64,000 nucleotides of DNA, taken from Ilyonectria destructans. Taxonomy: Eukaryota; Ascomycota; Sordariomycetes; Hypocreales; Nectriaceae. The stretch is from the NCBI GenBank assembly GCA_020740775.1, contig JAHEWK010000010.1, positions 2,666,001 through 2,730,000 on the forward strand, read 5' to 3'. Each line of letters starts with the position of its first letter. The stretch's first letter is position 1. This document shows positions 45,147 to 56,006 of the stretch, one piece after another. The notes under the pieces are model-generated. The model was not told where the DNA came from. It saw nothing but the letters and a program-made list of their open reading frames with translations, and did not search any database. The translations under genes were made by a program, and so were the position numbers.

Positions 45147-46788
45147 CTAAGTCGTGTATACAAAGTCGGGTCGCTTGTCGCCAGCAACCCATCTCTCATC
45201 TTCCGTCATGGCATCCCACTTCTCGTTCATCTTGCCCTCTCTTCGGAGCTTATTCTGTCTCGCCAGAGCGAAATGCATAAAAATAGAGCCGCCAAGGAGG
45301 AATATCACCTGATATCCAAGCACCACACTGTGACCTGTCCAAAATCGAGGTGCCTGCTTAACTAAATAGATGTTCGACGATACGACACCATTCAGGTTTC
45401 CCCATCCAACAACTAGACCAAGGACGACAGCACGCTTCAACGAACCTTCGGTGTTATTAACGATCCAGGATAGGGTGTTGGGGATGGTGGGATAGATGCC
45501 AATCGCTCCGAAGAAAGTCCCAGCATACTGCACTTTGGGATTCGACGTAGATATTAGCATAAGGAAACCGGCAATGCCCACAGTGACGGTAACCATATTG
45601 AGATATCCACGCCAGCGGGTTCTATCCGCAAGAAAGCCGATGGCGACAGTAACCGTTGCAGCAGCTGCATATGGGGCAACGCTCATTAGTTGTGCGTGGG
45701 TCCCCTGGTACCCCATGCCTCGGAGGATGGTGGGGAGGAAGAGCGAAAAGGCATAGAGAGGGACGAGGCAGCCCATATAGATAACCATATAGCCATACGT
45801 CTTCCAGTCCTTTAGAGCCGCAAAGATGTGTCGCTTATCAAAGTCTTCGGCAGTCCGACCCTGCCTATCGGCGATGATACGACGCTGGACTCGAATTCGA
45901 TCATCTGGGGATAGAAAGCGGGCATTTTCAGGCCAATCGAACACCATCCACCAGCAGAAGATGCCTACAAAGGCAGTAGCGAGGCCTTCAATAATGAAGA
46001 TCCATGCCCAGCCTGGCTTACCGCCGATGCCGTCCATCTGGGCGATGGCAGCTGCGAGCAGACCGCCGAAAGAACCAGCGAGGGCGGCTGCAGAGAAGAA
46101 TAAGGCAAGTCTTACGCCGATCTCCGACCCCTTATACCAGCAAGAGAGGTAGTAATTTACACCTAGTGTGCAATAACTGGTTAGTTGTTGTCTGAAGGGA
46201 GGGAATTCAGGACTCTTTACCAGGGAATAGACCGGCTTCTGCAATACCAAGAAACCAGCGTGCAGCAAGAAGGCCACGAAAGTTCGTCACAAAACCCATG
46301 AGTGTCATAATCAAACCCCAGGTGACAATAATGCTAGTAAAGAATATCCGGGGCGTAAGCCGTTTCAAGAGGGCATTCGTAAGAGGCTCGAAGACGGCAT
46401 AGCTGATGAAGAAGATGGTTAAGGAAAGATTGTAGTCGGTTCCAGACATGCCAAGGTCAAGTTCCATGCCAGCAAGCCGAGCATTGCCAATGTTGGTTCG
46501 ATCGAGAAACGAGAGGAGGTACAGAAGCGCGAGCCAGGGGATGAGCCAAAGATCGACCTTCCACATGAGTTTGCGGTCCTAGGGGTCACTATTAGCAAAT
46601 GCACAAGGGCGGAACCGAGTACGCGAGAGGAGTTGTACAATTTCAGCTTGTTCCTCGTCGCTTTTTCCAGCGTCCGGATTGGGCAAGTCTGCGAGTAACT
46701 GGGTGCGTTCTTGGTGCACGTCAGTGGACTTCTCATTTGCTGAAAGGTCGCCCAGTTCGACATGCTGCGGTTCTTTGGCGTCGGCCAT
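45147..46788 (-). CDS. MFS transporter of the Dal5/ACS (anion:cation symporter) family, 507 aa
   Basis: Exons 46788-46639, 46578-46221 and 46162-45147 total 1524 nt, 507 codons plus stop. The introns (60 and 58 bases) are GT-AG and in phase. The donor after QAEI was chosen because it joins to DRKLMWKVDLWLIPWLALLY, as in the family. Landmarks: LLSFLDRTNIGNARL in helix 1, RWFLGIAEAGLFPGVNYYLS in helix 4-5, WIFIIEGLATAFVGI in helix 6, DWPENARFLSPDDR in the central loop and NTLSWIVNNTEGSLKRAVVL in the C-terminal half. Such plasma-membrane proteins import organic anions such as allantoate, nicotinate, pantothenate or dipeptides. The substrate is not predictable here. The charged N-terminus carries LPNPDAGKSDEEQAE, typical for the group. 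The gene appears intact. Confidence 0.92.
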
Positions 46789-49700
46789 AATTAACGGTTC
46801 TACCACAAGATGGCTTAAGCGGAAAGGGAGCTGCTGAATATGATGGACTATGAGGCTCTGGGCAAGATGCGAGCTAATGACGACTTAAATTTCAACACCA
46901 AGCACAAGAGACTCAGGTCTTTTATACTCGATATTTTTCCGTACATACAGAGAAGATCGTCCAATCCTGTCAGACACTGGAGTTGTCGGGAATATCGGCG
47001 TTACGAGGTCTGAGAGTCCGAGCCCATTTCCGTGGATTGATTCGTTTGGATGTTCTAGCTAGAAATGGAAGGTCGAGGTGCTGGGGTATGGGACTCCGAG
47101 CGGACGCCCGGTTTCAGTCTGCTAGGGAGTCTGTGGGAAAGCCCCCTTTGCTGCACCAGCTTGTTCTGTGAGGATGCATACAGGGAAGAGGCTTTGGAGT
47201 CATGGTTCGAGGGCGAGTACGCGGTGGGCTAAGCGGAGTCGACCCTAGGCAGGATGTGGCCAAGAGCGAAAGGCAATATTCCAGACGCGTTGCGAAGAGG
47301 GGAACCCTGGTTGCCGGAGTATGCTAGACTAGGTCTCTGGCGAATCACCTTCGGCCCCGATACCACAGGGTTCCCCGCACTATGTTAGCGATGTGGGTGA
47401 AGGGGGCGACGATCGGGACAGGATAAACCGGGACTTGTTTGAAAGGCCACTGCCGTGTCATAGGAGAAAGGGAGGGACATCAGGAGGCACCTCTTCTGTC
47501 CAGGAGGTGACTAACCTGGGTCCAACAAGCCGCTCCTCAACGCCATCTTATCAGAAGGATCTCCAATAGCAGACGAGGAAATTTTAGATCCTAAGTACGA
47601 AGTACTACGCAGTATGGCACTTCTTGCCTTCTAACCTATGGCTTAGGCCTAGGCCAACTAGCGCCCGAGCTAGACGCTTCTCGACTCGGTCCCCCCCTCG
47701 TGAGACACAAGCATTAGTATATTTATTGTATTATGTAGTCTGTCGAAACCGGCTTTAGCGACGGAAATCACGAGAGTGAAGGTAACGGGGCGCAGGAAGG
47801 GCGGGTCCAGCCACTTAGGCGTCGAAGGAGTTGAAAGCTAGCCCTGCGGCTGAATCTTAGTTTAATACCTTCCCCTCATACAATTTCAGATGTTTGTCGC
47901 GACTCAGGGCGACCATGTGGACACTAGTCACACTACTCCCGGGCCGGTCGCCTCTCTTCGTCCGGGGCGACGCAGTATTGTACGTAGTATGGCCAGGCTG
48001 ACGTCCCTCACTAGCGGGAGCCCTTAGGGAATCGCCGTTGCACAGGGGAATGGCGTGGCGAAGATGGCCGCTGCAGTAGCTGCTAGGGACGGTTTGAGGT
48101 TCGAGAGGTGGAGACACCTCAACAGCGATGCCAGGCTCGTGCTTGATGTGGAGGTGGATGTGAAGGATATCCACCAGCACGTGGCGGTACATTGTGCTAG
48201 AGTGGCAGCGCAAGTTTGCCATGAGGAATCCAAAGTGGTATAGGGAGGTGGAAGGTTCATTCCAAGGGAGAGACATGAAATAGGTAGTACGACATGAACG
48301 AAGAGGTGGGGACGGAATGAGAGCCGGTCACAGTCAGAACTCACAGAGAACCAAAGTCAGCATAGGTAGCTCCACGCACGGTGGTCAAACTTTAGGCTCA
48401 TCTTCCTCCAGCAAGGCTTTACTCAGTTGGAAGTAGTAGAATTCTCAGCGAGCGTCTTGCTGCTGGCGCCGCAGCCTTCACACATGCAGTACTACCTCGC
48501 TTAGGCACGAGAAATATTACAGTAAATAAGTTTGTGGAATTGATCCTTGTTCCTTCTCCTCAGAATGGTCCCCTCGTCGTATCTTCTAGAAGCCCATCCA
48601 AGATAACCGAGGCATCTATGCATGCAAGTGATGCCCCAGTGCCCAGCGATCCCGTGCGGTCAGGTGTAGGAGACTTCCAGGTACGTCGTAGTCTGTTCTC
48701 CATCAAGTCATCCCATGCTATCCCATCTATGAAGTACGCCACAACTGCTTCCCCCAGACCCCATGCCCTAGACCCCGTGTCATCAGCACTCGCCCTAGCA
48801 CTAAATGCTGCTATGCTTACTACCTCGGGTATGGTACACCTGTGTCCCCAGAACACAGCATAGCAGCCTAACCCAAAGCTGGCCCTGATCTTGCTAAGCC
48901 TCCCCCATGCGCCTTTTGCTATCACGCGCTGTGCATGCCATTGCCTACCTATAGCTAGCTCACCTCCAGAGCAATTACTGTTCCCCTGAGCCGATTCTCG
49001 CCGTTGGCCTCGCCTCGACTTCTTTGTTCTCATTATCGAGACCTCAAGTCTGCCTTCCTATGGCTTCCCCTCGCATGTCTTCACCTAGGCCACCGCATAA
49101 TCTCCTTTTATACTTTCATTGGAGTGCGCAACGCCCGCACTATCCCTCGATCGACGAACACCTGGTCACGACGCCTCTGACTATCCTGTGGCCGCCAGCC
49201 TGGGCTGCTTGAGATAGATATATCCCCCTGGTTACCATCGTCACTTCTAGTCCATCACCCGACTACCAGTTCGAAAGTCAGATTCCCAAGGTCGTGCTGG
49301 GCCTCTGGTCTATCCAACATTTCTTTTCGAGGCTGTCCTTAGCCACCAACCTCCTCAAATGAAGATCGTCTTGATCCATACACCAGCCTAGCTCGAGCCA
49401 ACCTTACCTTCACATTTGCGGTCCTGTTTTAGCCCTCCTCTCCTTCTGTCTTGATCATTGTTGCTATCTACCGTATCTGCGTGACACGCCCTGTCCCGAC
49501 TCGACTCAACACTGCCCTCACATCATCTGTCCAACTACTAGGACCCCTAATACCCTTGTCCTCAGCTTATGCGCTCGATATTTCGGGCCAACATACCTTG
49601 CCCCATCTATCGAATCGTCCCGCTGTCTGAACTGCATCTCAGCTGTTGCCTCACTCTCCACAAGTATGCTTCGCGCTCTCTTCTTCCCATCCTCCGACTT

Positions 49701-49861
49701 CTCCCTCTGCAGATATCTGCCCTCATCCTCCCTATAATACATCGCTTACACTGTTTGCCGACTGATCCAGAGATTGTCCTATTATTCTCTTGGCTAGGAA
49801 AATATCCTACCTAGCTTCAGTAGCATAAACAATTGCCGATTGAAGTGTAACAGCCGCAGCC
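46789..49861. other. Long intergenic region, about 3 kb, upstream of both flanking genes
   Basis: The MFS gene and the GPCR gene are transcribed away from each other from this region. Many short frames occur on both strands (for example 48560-49033 minus, 157 aa), but none shows a domain or splice logic. CT-rich stretches near 49380-49790, just before the GPCR start, resemble long fungal 5' leaders. No repeats or RNA genes were recognised. Confidence 0.45.
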
Positions 49862-51554
49862 ATGTCCCTGACCGAGCACCAGATGCACATTCTCATCGCC
49901 ATCGAGAGAACTGGCGCTTCGCTCTCTTTGGTCGGCGTTACGTTCATCTTCATAACCTATTGGTTCTTCAAAGAACTGAGGACCATGCCCAACCTCTTCA
50001 TCATCCTCGCGTCCATCTCCAACTTCGGCGCTAGCGTTGCCTGCCTCATCGGGCAAGATGGAATTCTCGTAGGCGATGATTCTGCCCTGTGCCAGACTCA
50101 GGCTTTCCTGTTAGAAATGTAGGATGCCTTCCCCTATCCGCCTTTTCTCATATTGAACAGCCGCCCGCCGCAGATTCATGCAATCTGACCCTTGGTGGTC
50201 GCTAGCCATGGCCATCAATGTCTTTCTTGTCATCTTCCGCAGCTCCAGTCCCGCCTCTTTCAGACGTTATCTATGGCTGTATTGCCTCATCTGTTTTGGC
50301 GGGCCCTTCATTCCAGCTATTATCCTACTTGTAGCTCGACCAAACGGCCAGACGATGTATGGAAATGCCACGGTATGTTGGGATTGGACATCATCTTAGG
50401 CCCTGAAGCACATCCAACTGACGAAACGGTAGCTCTGGTGCTGGATTAGCAACGACTGGGGCGCACTTCGCATATACACCTACTACATACCCATCTGGAT
50501 TTGTATCTTCTTCTCTGCTATTATTTACTTCGCCGTCGGCCGCCACGTCTTCCGTCAACGCAATCAGCTTCAGAACTTGACTTTCCACTATTCTAGCAAG
50601 GAGGAGAATTATGCTTCGCAGTTGGAATGTGCTAGAGACTCGGCTGAGATGGTATCCCGATCCTGACCAGCACTACTTTGGGACGGGACTGTCAAGCTAA
50701 CGCATTTACTTCAGGACTTGACAACTCGGGTAACAGATTGGCAAGTCACCGCCGTGACCGAAGTGCAGATAACGACTGTCACCCCGGCCAAGTGTACAAT
50801 ACCGCGACCATCGACGGTGCCCTCAACGAGCATGGCAAGCCCACCCCATCACGGAAATTGGCAACATCCGCAGTCCAGTTGTGGAAGCGATGATGACACA
50901 GAAATTCGACCAAGCTCTACGCCTGCCAAGGCCCCCTGTTTCGAGACCATCATCTCATCCAACCCACTGCCGCCTCAATCCAAGCCAAAGCCTCCCATCA
51001 TGACATGGATACGACCCCGAACAACGTATTCCAATTCTTCGTGGCTTAAGGGCCTCGACCCGATCAAGCTCGCCTACCTTCGCACCAGTTTCATTTTTGC
51101 TATTTCCATTCTTGTCACCTGGACTCCAAGCTCTATTAACCGCGTCAACAGCCTCATCAACCCCGATAACAGCAGTTACGCATTGAATATCGCCACCGCC
51201 GTCGTATTGCCCCTTCAGGGTGTCTGGAATACCGCCATTTACTTCACTACTAGTTGGAGTAAGGTCAAGGAGGGGTTCCGTGCCTGGGTGTCTAACCAGT
51301 CAGCACGCCGCCGCCATAATCACGGAGAGAGCGGGCTTGGCGGAGCGAGGATTGAAGTTCCTCGGGGTGGTCAACGAGACCGTTCCAATATGACGCGATT
51401 CGAACGCCATAATCGTCTAAGCAGCGACCGGACGAGCGAGCTGGAACTGACGGCTCCAGGGGGCATCAGTAATGACAACATCAGGGTCATGCCGGGGACT
51501 TTTGAAGTTTCCCCAGCACCACCGTCGTGGTATTCTCAAAGTGTTACCAGGTAG
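49862..51554 (+). CDS. cAMP-receptor-like G-protein-coupled receptor, 504 aa, four exons
   Basis: Exons 49862-50118, 50174-50372, 50433-50651 and 50715-51554 total 1515 nt, 504 codons plus stop. All introns are GT-AG and 55-63 bases. The first half has hydrophobic segments of a seven-helix receptor: GASLSLVGVTFIFITYWFF, NLFIILASISNFGASVACLI, WWSLAMAINVFLVIF, LWLYCLICFGGPFIPAIILL and IYTYYIPIWICIFFSAIIYF. The last two follow a long Ser/Thr/Pro-rich third cytoplasmic loop: LRTSFIFAISILVTWTPSSI and YALNIATAVVLPLQGVWNTA. The topology and W(I)SxxW(G) region fit the Dictyostelium cAR-like receptors of fungi, which signal through heterotrimeric G proteins for nutrient or development cues. The ligand is unknown. 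The C-terminal tail is basic (SARRRHNHGE). Complete, no defects seen. Confidence 0.9.
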
Positions 51555-52441
51555 CGCAAGGCTCGTTAGGCCCTGTGGCGGGCAAATAGCAATTCAAGCA
51601 CATCTACTGCACTTGACTTGGCTTTCGTGACTGTTATACAATGAGTGTTCATGACTGGGTGGAAACCGGTCCACTCCCCAGTGTCGGGGGATTTAGGTCG
51701 AACGGAGAAACGGTATTGAAGTGGTTCAAGAAGCTGGGCGGCTGGTGCCATCGCGCTTTCCCGATGGAGGACGACGATAGGGCCGTACCTGGTTAAAAAC
51801 ATCACATAACAAATCGAGCAGCTTCAGCCACAGGGTCTTGTCACTGAAATCAGGTGGGTCCCAGCGCATATGTGAATCTATTGCAACGAAGATGCAGACT
51901 TAGTAGTTAAGGAGGCCATTGGTTTAGAGAGAAGAGGGCCCTATAGGACCTACAGCAATAGAGCCACAATAGCGATGTCTACTTCGATTCACTTTTTATA
52001 ACGAGACCATAAGATCCGAGGGCATCAACGAGGCAACCGAAACAAGCTGCCGAGGATCCTTCAAATATATGCCAGCCCTGTCCCAGAGATCATGCCAGTT
52101 CCCCATTTTCTTACCGAACGGAACCATACACGGAACATAGTCTTCATCACAAATATGATGAACAATATGCATCACGATTAAGCTTCAGTAATTATAATCA
52201 ATCACCTGCAATCATAATCACTATGACTGCAATCACCTTACTAGACTGTGAAAGACGGCGTCCTCATCACATGCTCCACGTTACTGACCTACCCTATACC
52301 CCTAGGTTCGACCCGACAGTCACAGAATGTGACGCATCTCTCTTACATCAACATCCTGCAGCTTGTGCTGTTAAGGGATTCGCTGCACAACACATACAAC
52401 CACCTAACACTGCATCAAACCACCAACACTCCAACCCCGCG
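51555..52441. other. Spacer downstream of the GPCR
   Basis: No gene supported. Becomes AT-rich near 52160-52230, with repeats of CAATCA/ATAATCA. Confidence 0.4.
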
Positions 52442-52771
52442 ATGGCCGACGTGCCAATCGCCCCCGATCCATTCGACCTCGGTCCGCGCACGCCCAAGCG
52501 CTTGAACAAAGGAGCCCGCAGAGCGCTACTTCGGGGCTCCGAACTCGACATCGGCGAAGACACTATCCCGCACCCCGCGCTGGGGGCAAAACTCTCACAC
52601 GCCCTCCGAAGCGATCACCGAGAGACGCACCACGACAACAACAACAATGGCATCGAGAATAGCGACCCGTTCGCGCCGAGACCCGCGAGCAGCACCATCC
52701 CCGACGTTCAGAACCCCCCGAATGCCCCGATCAACGTAACCGCCACTGTCTCGGGTGTCGCGCAGTGTTGA
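52442..52771 (+). CDS. Small fungal protein of unknown function, 109 aa
   Basis: A frame starting at ATG 52442 (MADVPIAPDPFDLGPRTPKR) with good codon composition. It is hydrophilic and probably disordered, with a short basic segment (KRLNKGARRALLRG), an Asn run (DNNNNG) and a Pro/Ala-rich C-terminus. There is no membrane segment and no domain I recognise. The frame is open upstream to 52223, but the preceding residues look like translated leader, so the internal ATG is preferred. It may equally be a fragment of a longer intron-containing gene. Confidence 0.4.
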   Translation: MADVPIAPDPFDLGPRTPKRLNKGARRALLRGSELDIGEDTIPHPALGAKLSHALRSDHRETHHDNNNNGIENSDPFAPRPASSTIPDVQNPPNAPINVTATVSGVAQC

Positions 52772-53030
52772 GACCGTATGACTAAGGTGGTCCGATCTGC
52801 TGGTGGCTGGGATGTGGATACTATGTAGTGAGCTGTGTTCCTCACCCAGAGATGTAACTTACACCTTACAATATGACCTGTAACCTTTTCGTTTCATCAC
52901 GCAGCACAGCCGACGATCCTCGAGGAGTGCATCACAGTGTACCAGACCCTTCTGCAAAGTTATTGACGAGGGTTAGGGTTGAGTTAGGGTTTATTTATCT
53001 ATCTTCTAGCTAATTTGCCCTATTGTTTTC

Positions 53031-53268
53031 TAAAGAAAGAGAGAGATAGAGAAGGAAAGAGAGAAAAAGAAGAAAAGAAAAGAGAGAAAAGATAAAAAGG
53101 AAAGAAAAGAAAGAAAAGAATAGATAGAAAGAAAAAAAGAAAAAAAGAAAAAAACAGAAAGAAAAAAAAGGAAAAAAAAGATAAGAAAGAAAGAAAAGAA
53201 AAAGAGGAAGAAAGAAAGAAGAGAAAAAAAAGAAAGAAAAAGAGCAAGAAAAAGAAGAGAAAGAAAGT
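53031..53268 (+). repeat. Purine-only tract at the 3' end of the RT element
   Basis: About 240 bases of AAAGAGAGAAAAAG-type sequence directly next to the stop codon of the RT relic. It is equivalent to 10877-11270 in the other copy. It probably corresponds to the 3' untranslated tail of the element and is not a gene. Confidence 0.8.
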
Positions 53269-55801
53269 TTAGTTAGTAGCTATAGAGCTAGTAGGCTGAG
53301 AAGGAATAGGGGAGAGGTTGCTAATAAAAGCAGCTGTTCTCTGTCTGAATCCGCTGGTCTCTAGCTTTCTAGCTGGTCTAGCTGCAATAGAAGCTGCAGA
53401 CTGAGCTCTAGTCTTACTAAGGATTAAACCTATAGTAGTATCTAGGTGGGCAGAGCCTGTAGGGCTTAGTAGGCCTTATAGGGCTTTATAAGCTTTAGCA
53501 GAGTCTTTTTCTAGCAGGCCGCCAGCTGAGAAAATCAGAGGTTGGAAATAGGGGCCTAGGGAGGCATATTTCGCCCGTTTCTTTGCAGCTGCCTTAGCTA
53601 GAGTTTCCCAGGCTTCCTGGTGGGCTGATTCTGCATTAATAGCTACTACTTGGATATCGTAGTAGGTACGGCTGCCTCCTAGAAGGATAGAGAAATCAGC
53701 TCTCAGGCTAGCACTAGGATCCACAGCAGGCTCCAGCTCCAATTCCAGGTCAGAAATACAAGATAGGGCATTTTTAAAGGCATATTTGATCTGGTCATAG
53801 CGCTGAATCCACCTTCTAGCGGCCTTCTTACAGGTATCTTCGTGGTTGATATCTGTAAGGTCTCCGCAGTAGCTGCAGGGGGTGCTGAGGGTTCTAGTAG
53901 GCAAAAGCAGCCTATTTTGAAGGGCCTCAACAGCTATAGGGTCCGGCAAATTGAAGGGTTTTTACGTAGGCAGGACCTGTAGCCATTTTCGGCTGAGATA
54001 GCTACTGTTTTCCAGCAGGGTCCGCTGGAAGCTAGGGGCTAGGGCCTGTAGCTCTTGCAGTCATCTAGTTCCGTTGATAACTAGGACTTCTTAAGCTATA
54101 GGGGCTGTAGCTGCTATAGCTGCTGTAGCTGCTGTGGCTGTTGTAGCTGCTGCAGCTGGGGTAGGTTGCAGGGTGTAGGAAAAGGCCAGGTTGATCTTTC
54201 TGATTTGCTGGAGGGCGGCATCTCTAGCTGCAAGGTAGATGTCCTTGGCGATATCCTGGTAGATTGGGATTTCTAGGCCTCTAACTCTAGCTGGAATAGC
54301 TATAAGGTTAGGGTCTAGAGTCGGAAGGGGGTCTCCTTTGCTTCTGGCTGCTAGGTGTTATAAGACTAAGTAAATAGCTTTATCTGCTTTTCCCTATAGT
54401 ATAGCTAGGCCCCTGGGGTCTAGCTGTTTAAGTAGGTGCCTTAGCAGGAGGTGGATACTGCCTCTTAGCAGTAGGATAGCCTGTTACTTAGGAAGGTCCT
54501 TTAGATCCTGGATAGTTTGATCTAGAAGGCTGATTTTCCTAGTGAGGAAGTCTTTTCTAGCTGCTAGAGGTCCTATAAAGGTTCCCAAGGTAGCTAGGCC
54601 TGACTTTTAAAGGTCTTCTAGGCTGGTTTCCTTACTCTTCCTAGCGTTTAGGGTAAGAGGGGAGTTCTGAAAGACTTCCTCTGCTGCTACTAGGCTGCTG
54701 GAGGTGCTGAGGCTCTTTTTGCTTAAGATAAAGATATCATCTAGGTAAGCTACTAAGGTAGCCTTGGGAAGTTGCTTTATTAGGGCCTCTAGGGTGAGCC
54801 TTACTGCAAGAGAAAAGAGGAAGGGCCCAAGGGGGTCGCCCTATCTGACCCCTTATATAGAGGCTAGTATAGCGCCCTTTAAGGTAACGAGGATAGAGGG
54901 GCTATTATAAGCCCATCTTGCTGCCCTATAGAAGCTGGGAGTATAACTGGATGTAGCTGCTGCTATACTAGCTCGGTCTATATCGTTGAAGGCGTTACGG
55001 AAGTCTAGGGTAGCTAGGGCTTTGTAGTTGCCCTTATTTTCCCCAGAAATAGCCTCTTCAAGCATAAAGATAGCTGGTTCGACCCCTCCTGGGCTCTGAA
55101 CTTCTAGCTGATTGGGTAGAAGTATAGATGGTTAAAAATGGGTAGTAAGGATTGCCTTCATAGCTAGCCTGTAGACTATATCGCCTATAGCTATAGGGCG
55201 GATTCCTCTGTCTTCCTTTTCCAGGCCTATTAGCCTAGAAGCGCAGAGTAGGTCAGATCCTGGGGCTGTTCCCTGCCAGATTATATCCGTCAGTAGCCTT
55301 AGGAAGGTTAGAACCTGATTTTCCCTGCAGGCTAGGTCCAGTAGGGGCCTTATCCAGCTGGAGAGGCCTGGAGCCTTTTCCTTGTGGATGGATTTAAGGG
55401 CTTTCCGGATAGCTTCTACTTCTATTGATTAGTCTGAGCTTAGTCTAGCTCCCTTAAAGGGGTCCTTGGGACCTATAGGGTGTTTTTCCCTAAATAGGTC
55501 CCTAGTTTCCTCAGTATCAGGGGCTAAGGGGGCTGACTCATAGATAGCTCGAGCAGCTCTTCCAATAAAGCCCTTTTCTAGCCACCTAGTTGCCTATTCG
55601 ATTGGGCTTCTTTGGCTGCTGCTAGAAAGGTCGGGCTTTTCCTGGGTAAAACTGCTGGGGATGGGAGGGCAGACTTTAGGGTAGGCGTTGAGGGTGGGGA
55701 CGATTTTTCCCTGTTCGAACGCTATACCTAGAATCCTAGGAAGGAGGAGAAAATTGAGGAGGGTTTTTTCCCTAGGCTTACTAAGGAAATCCTCTGCTAT
55801 A
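53269..55801 (-). pseudogene. Reverse transcriptase with C-terminal zinc knuckle and nuclease-like domain
   Basis: A stop-tolerant minus reading gives RT blocks in order: AIRKALKSIHKEKAPGLSSW, EKEDRGIRPIAIGDIVYRLA, ALATLDFRNAFNDIDRA (domain A, Asp present), GVR*GDPLGPFLFSLA (domain B; Gln replaced by a stop) and ATLVAYLDDIFILS (domain C, YxDD intact). After a thumb-like region come CSYCGDLTDINHEDTCKKAA, a CCHC-type knuckle, and a region RADFSI...TYYDIQVVAI...KKRAKY...FQPLIFSAGG. The spacing of its D, D-x-Q and K resembles PD-(D/E)XK restriction-like endonucleases of RLE-type non-LTR retrotransposons. Several in-frame stops make it inactive. No apurinic-type endonuclease or LTR was seen. Family placement is inferred. 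Confidence 0.75.
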
Positions 55802-55898
55802 GCGAGCTATAACGACACAGCTAGCTGTGCAAATAAGGCTTACATAACCGCGCACAGCTAGCTGTGCAAATAACCTCTGATTATGTAAGCCCGGATCC
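55802..55898 (+). repeat. Left terminal inverted repeat of the MULE
   Basis: 97 bases that pair with 59626-59723 in inverted orientation, with two internal CACAGCTAGCTGTG palindromes that are likely transposase binding sites. Confidence 0.85.
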
Positions 55899-56006
55899 AT
55901 GTGAGGCATTTACGCCCTTTGAAGCGGGGTGCAAATTGCATTCCAATTCAACGATTACCAGCTTCTACGAGATCAATTCAACTTGCGGTGCCTTTCTTCG
56001 GCTAAT

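Larger units (their letters stand above)
52970..55801 (-). mobile_element. Non-LTR-type RT element with telomere-like 3' end
   Basis: Minus-strand element. Its coding relic (53269-55801) is followed downstream by a pyrimidine tract (complement of 53031-53265), then a unique segment, and ends in telomere-like units: the plus strand at 52971-53000 reads GGGTTAGGGTTGAGTTAGGG. A second, strongly mutated copy with the same end lies at 10815-12890. The 5' end stops at or next to the MULE terminal repeat at 55802, so it is 5' truncated or cut by that insertion. Confidence 0.75.

Noticed and set aside
48560..49033. 157-aa minus-strand frame upstream of the GPCR
   Set aside because: No domain and no splice support; the region is more likely promoter and leader DNA.
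52970..53000. True chromosome end (telomere)
   Set aside because: Only about three degenerate TTAGGG-like units, embedded at an element boundary with genes on both sides; it is interstitial.
53476..53949. Separate 157-aa gene beginning MPDPIAVEALQNR
   Set aside because: It is the C-terminal knuckle and nuclease-like part of the RT relic, in frame with the upstream RT blocks apart from stop codons.
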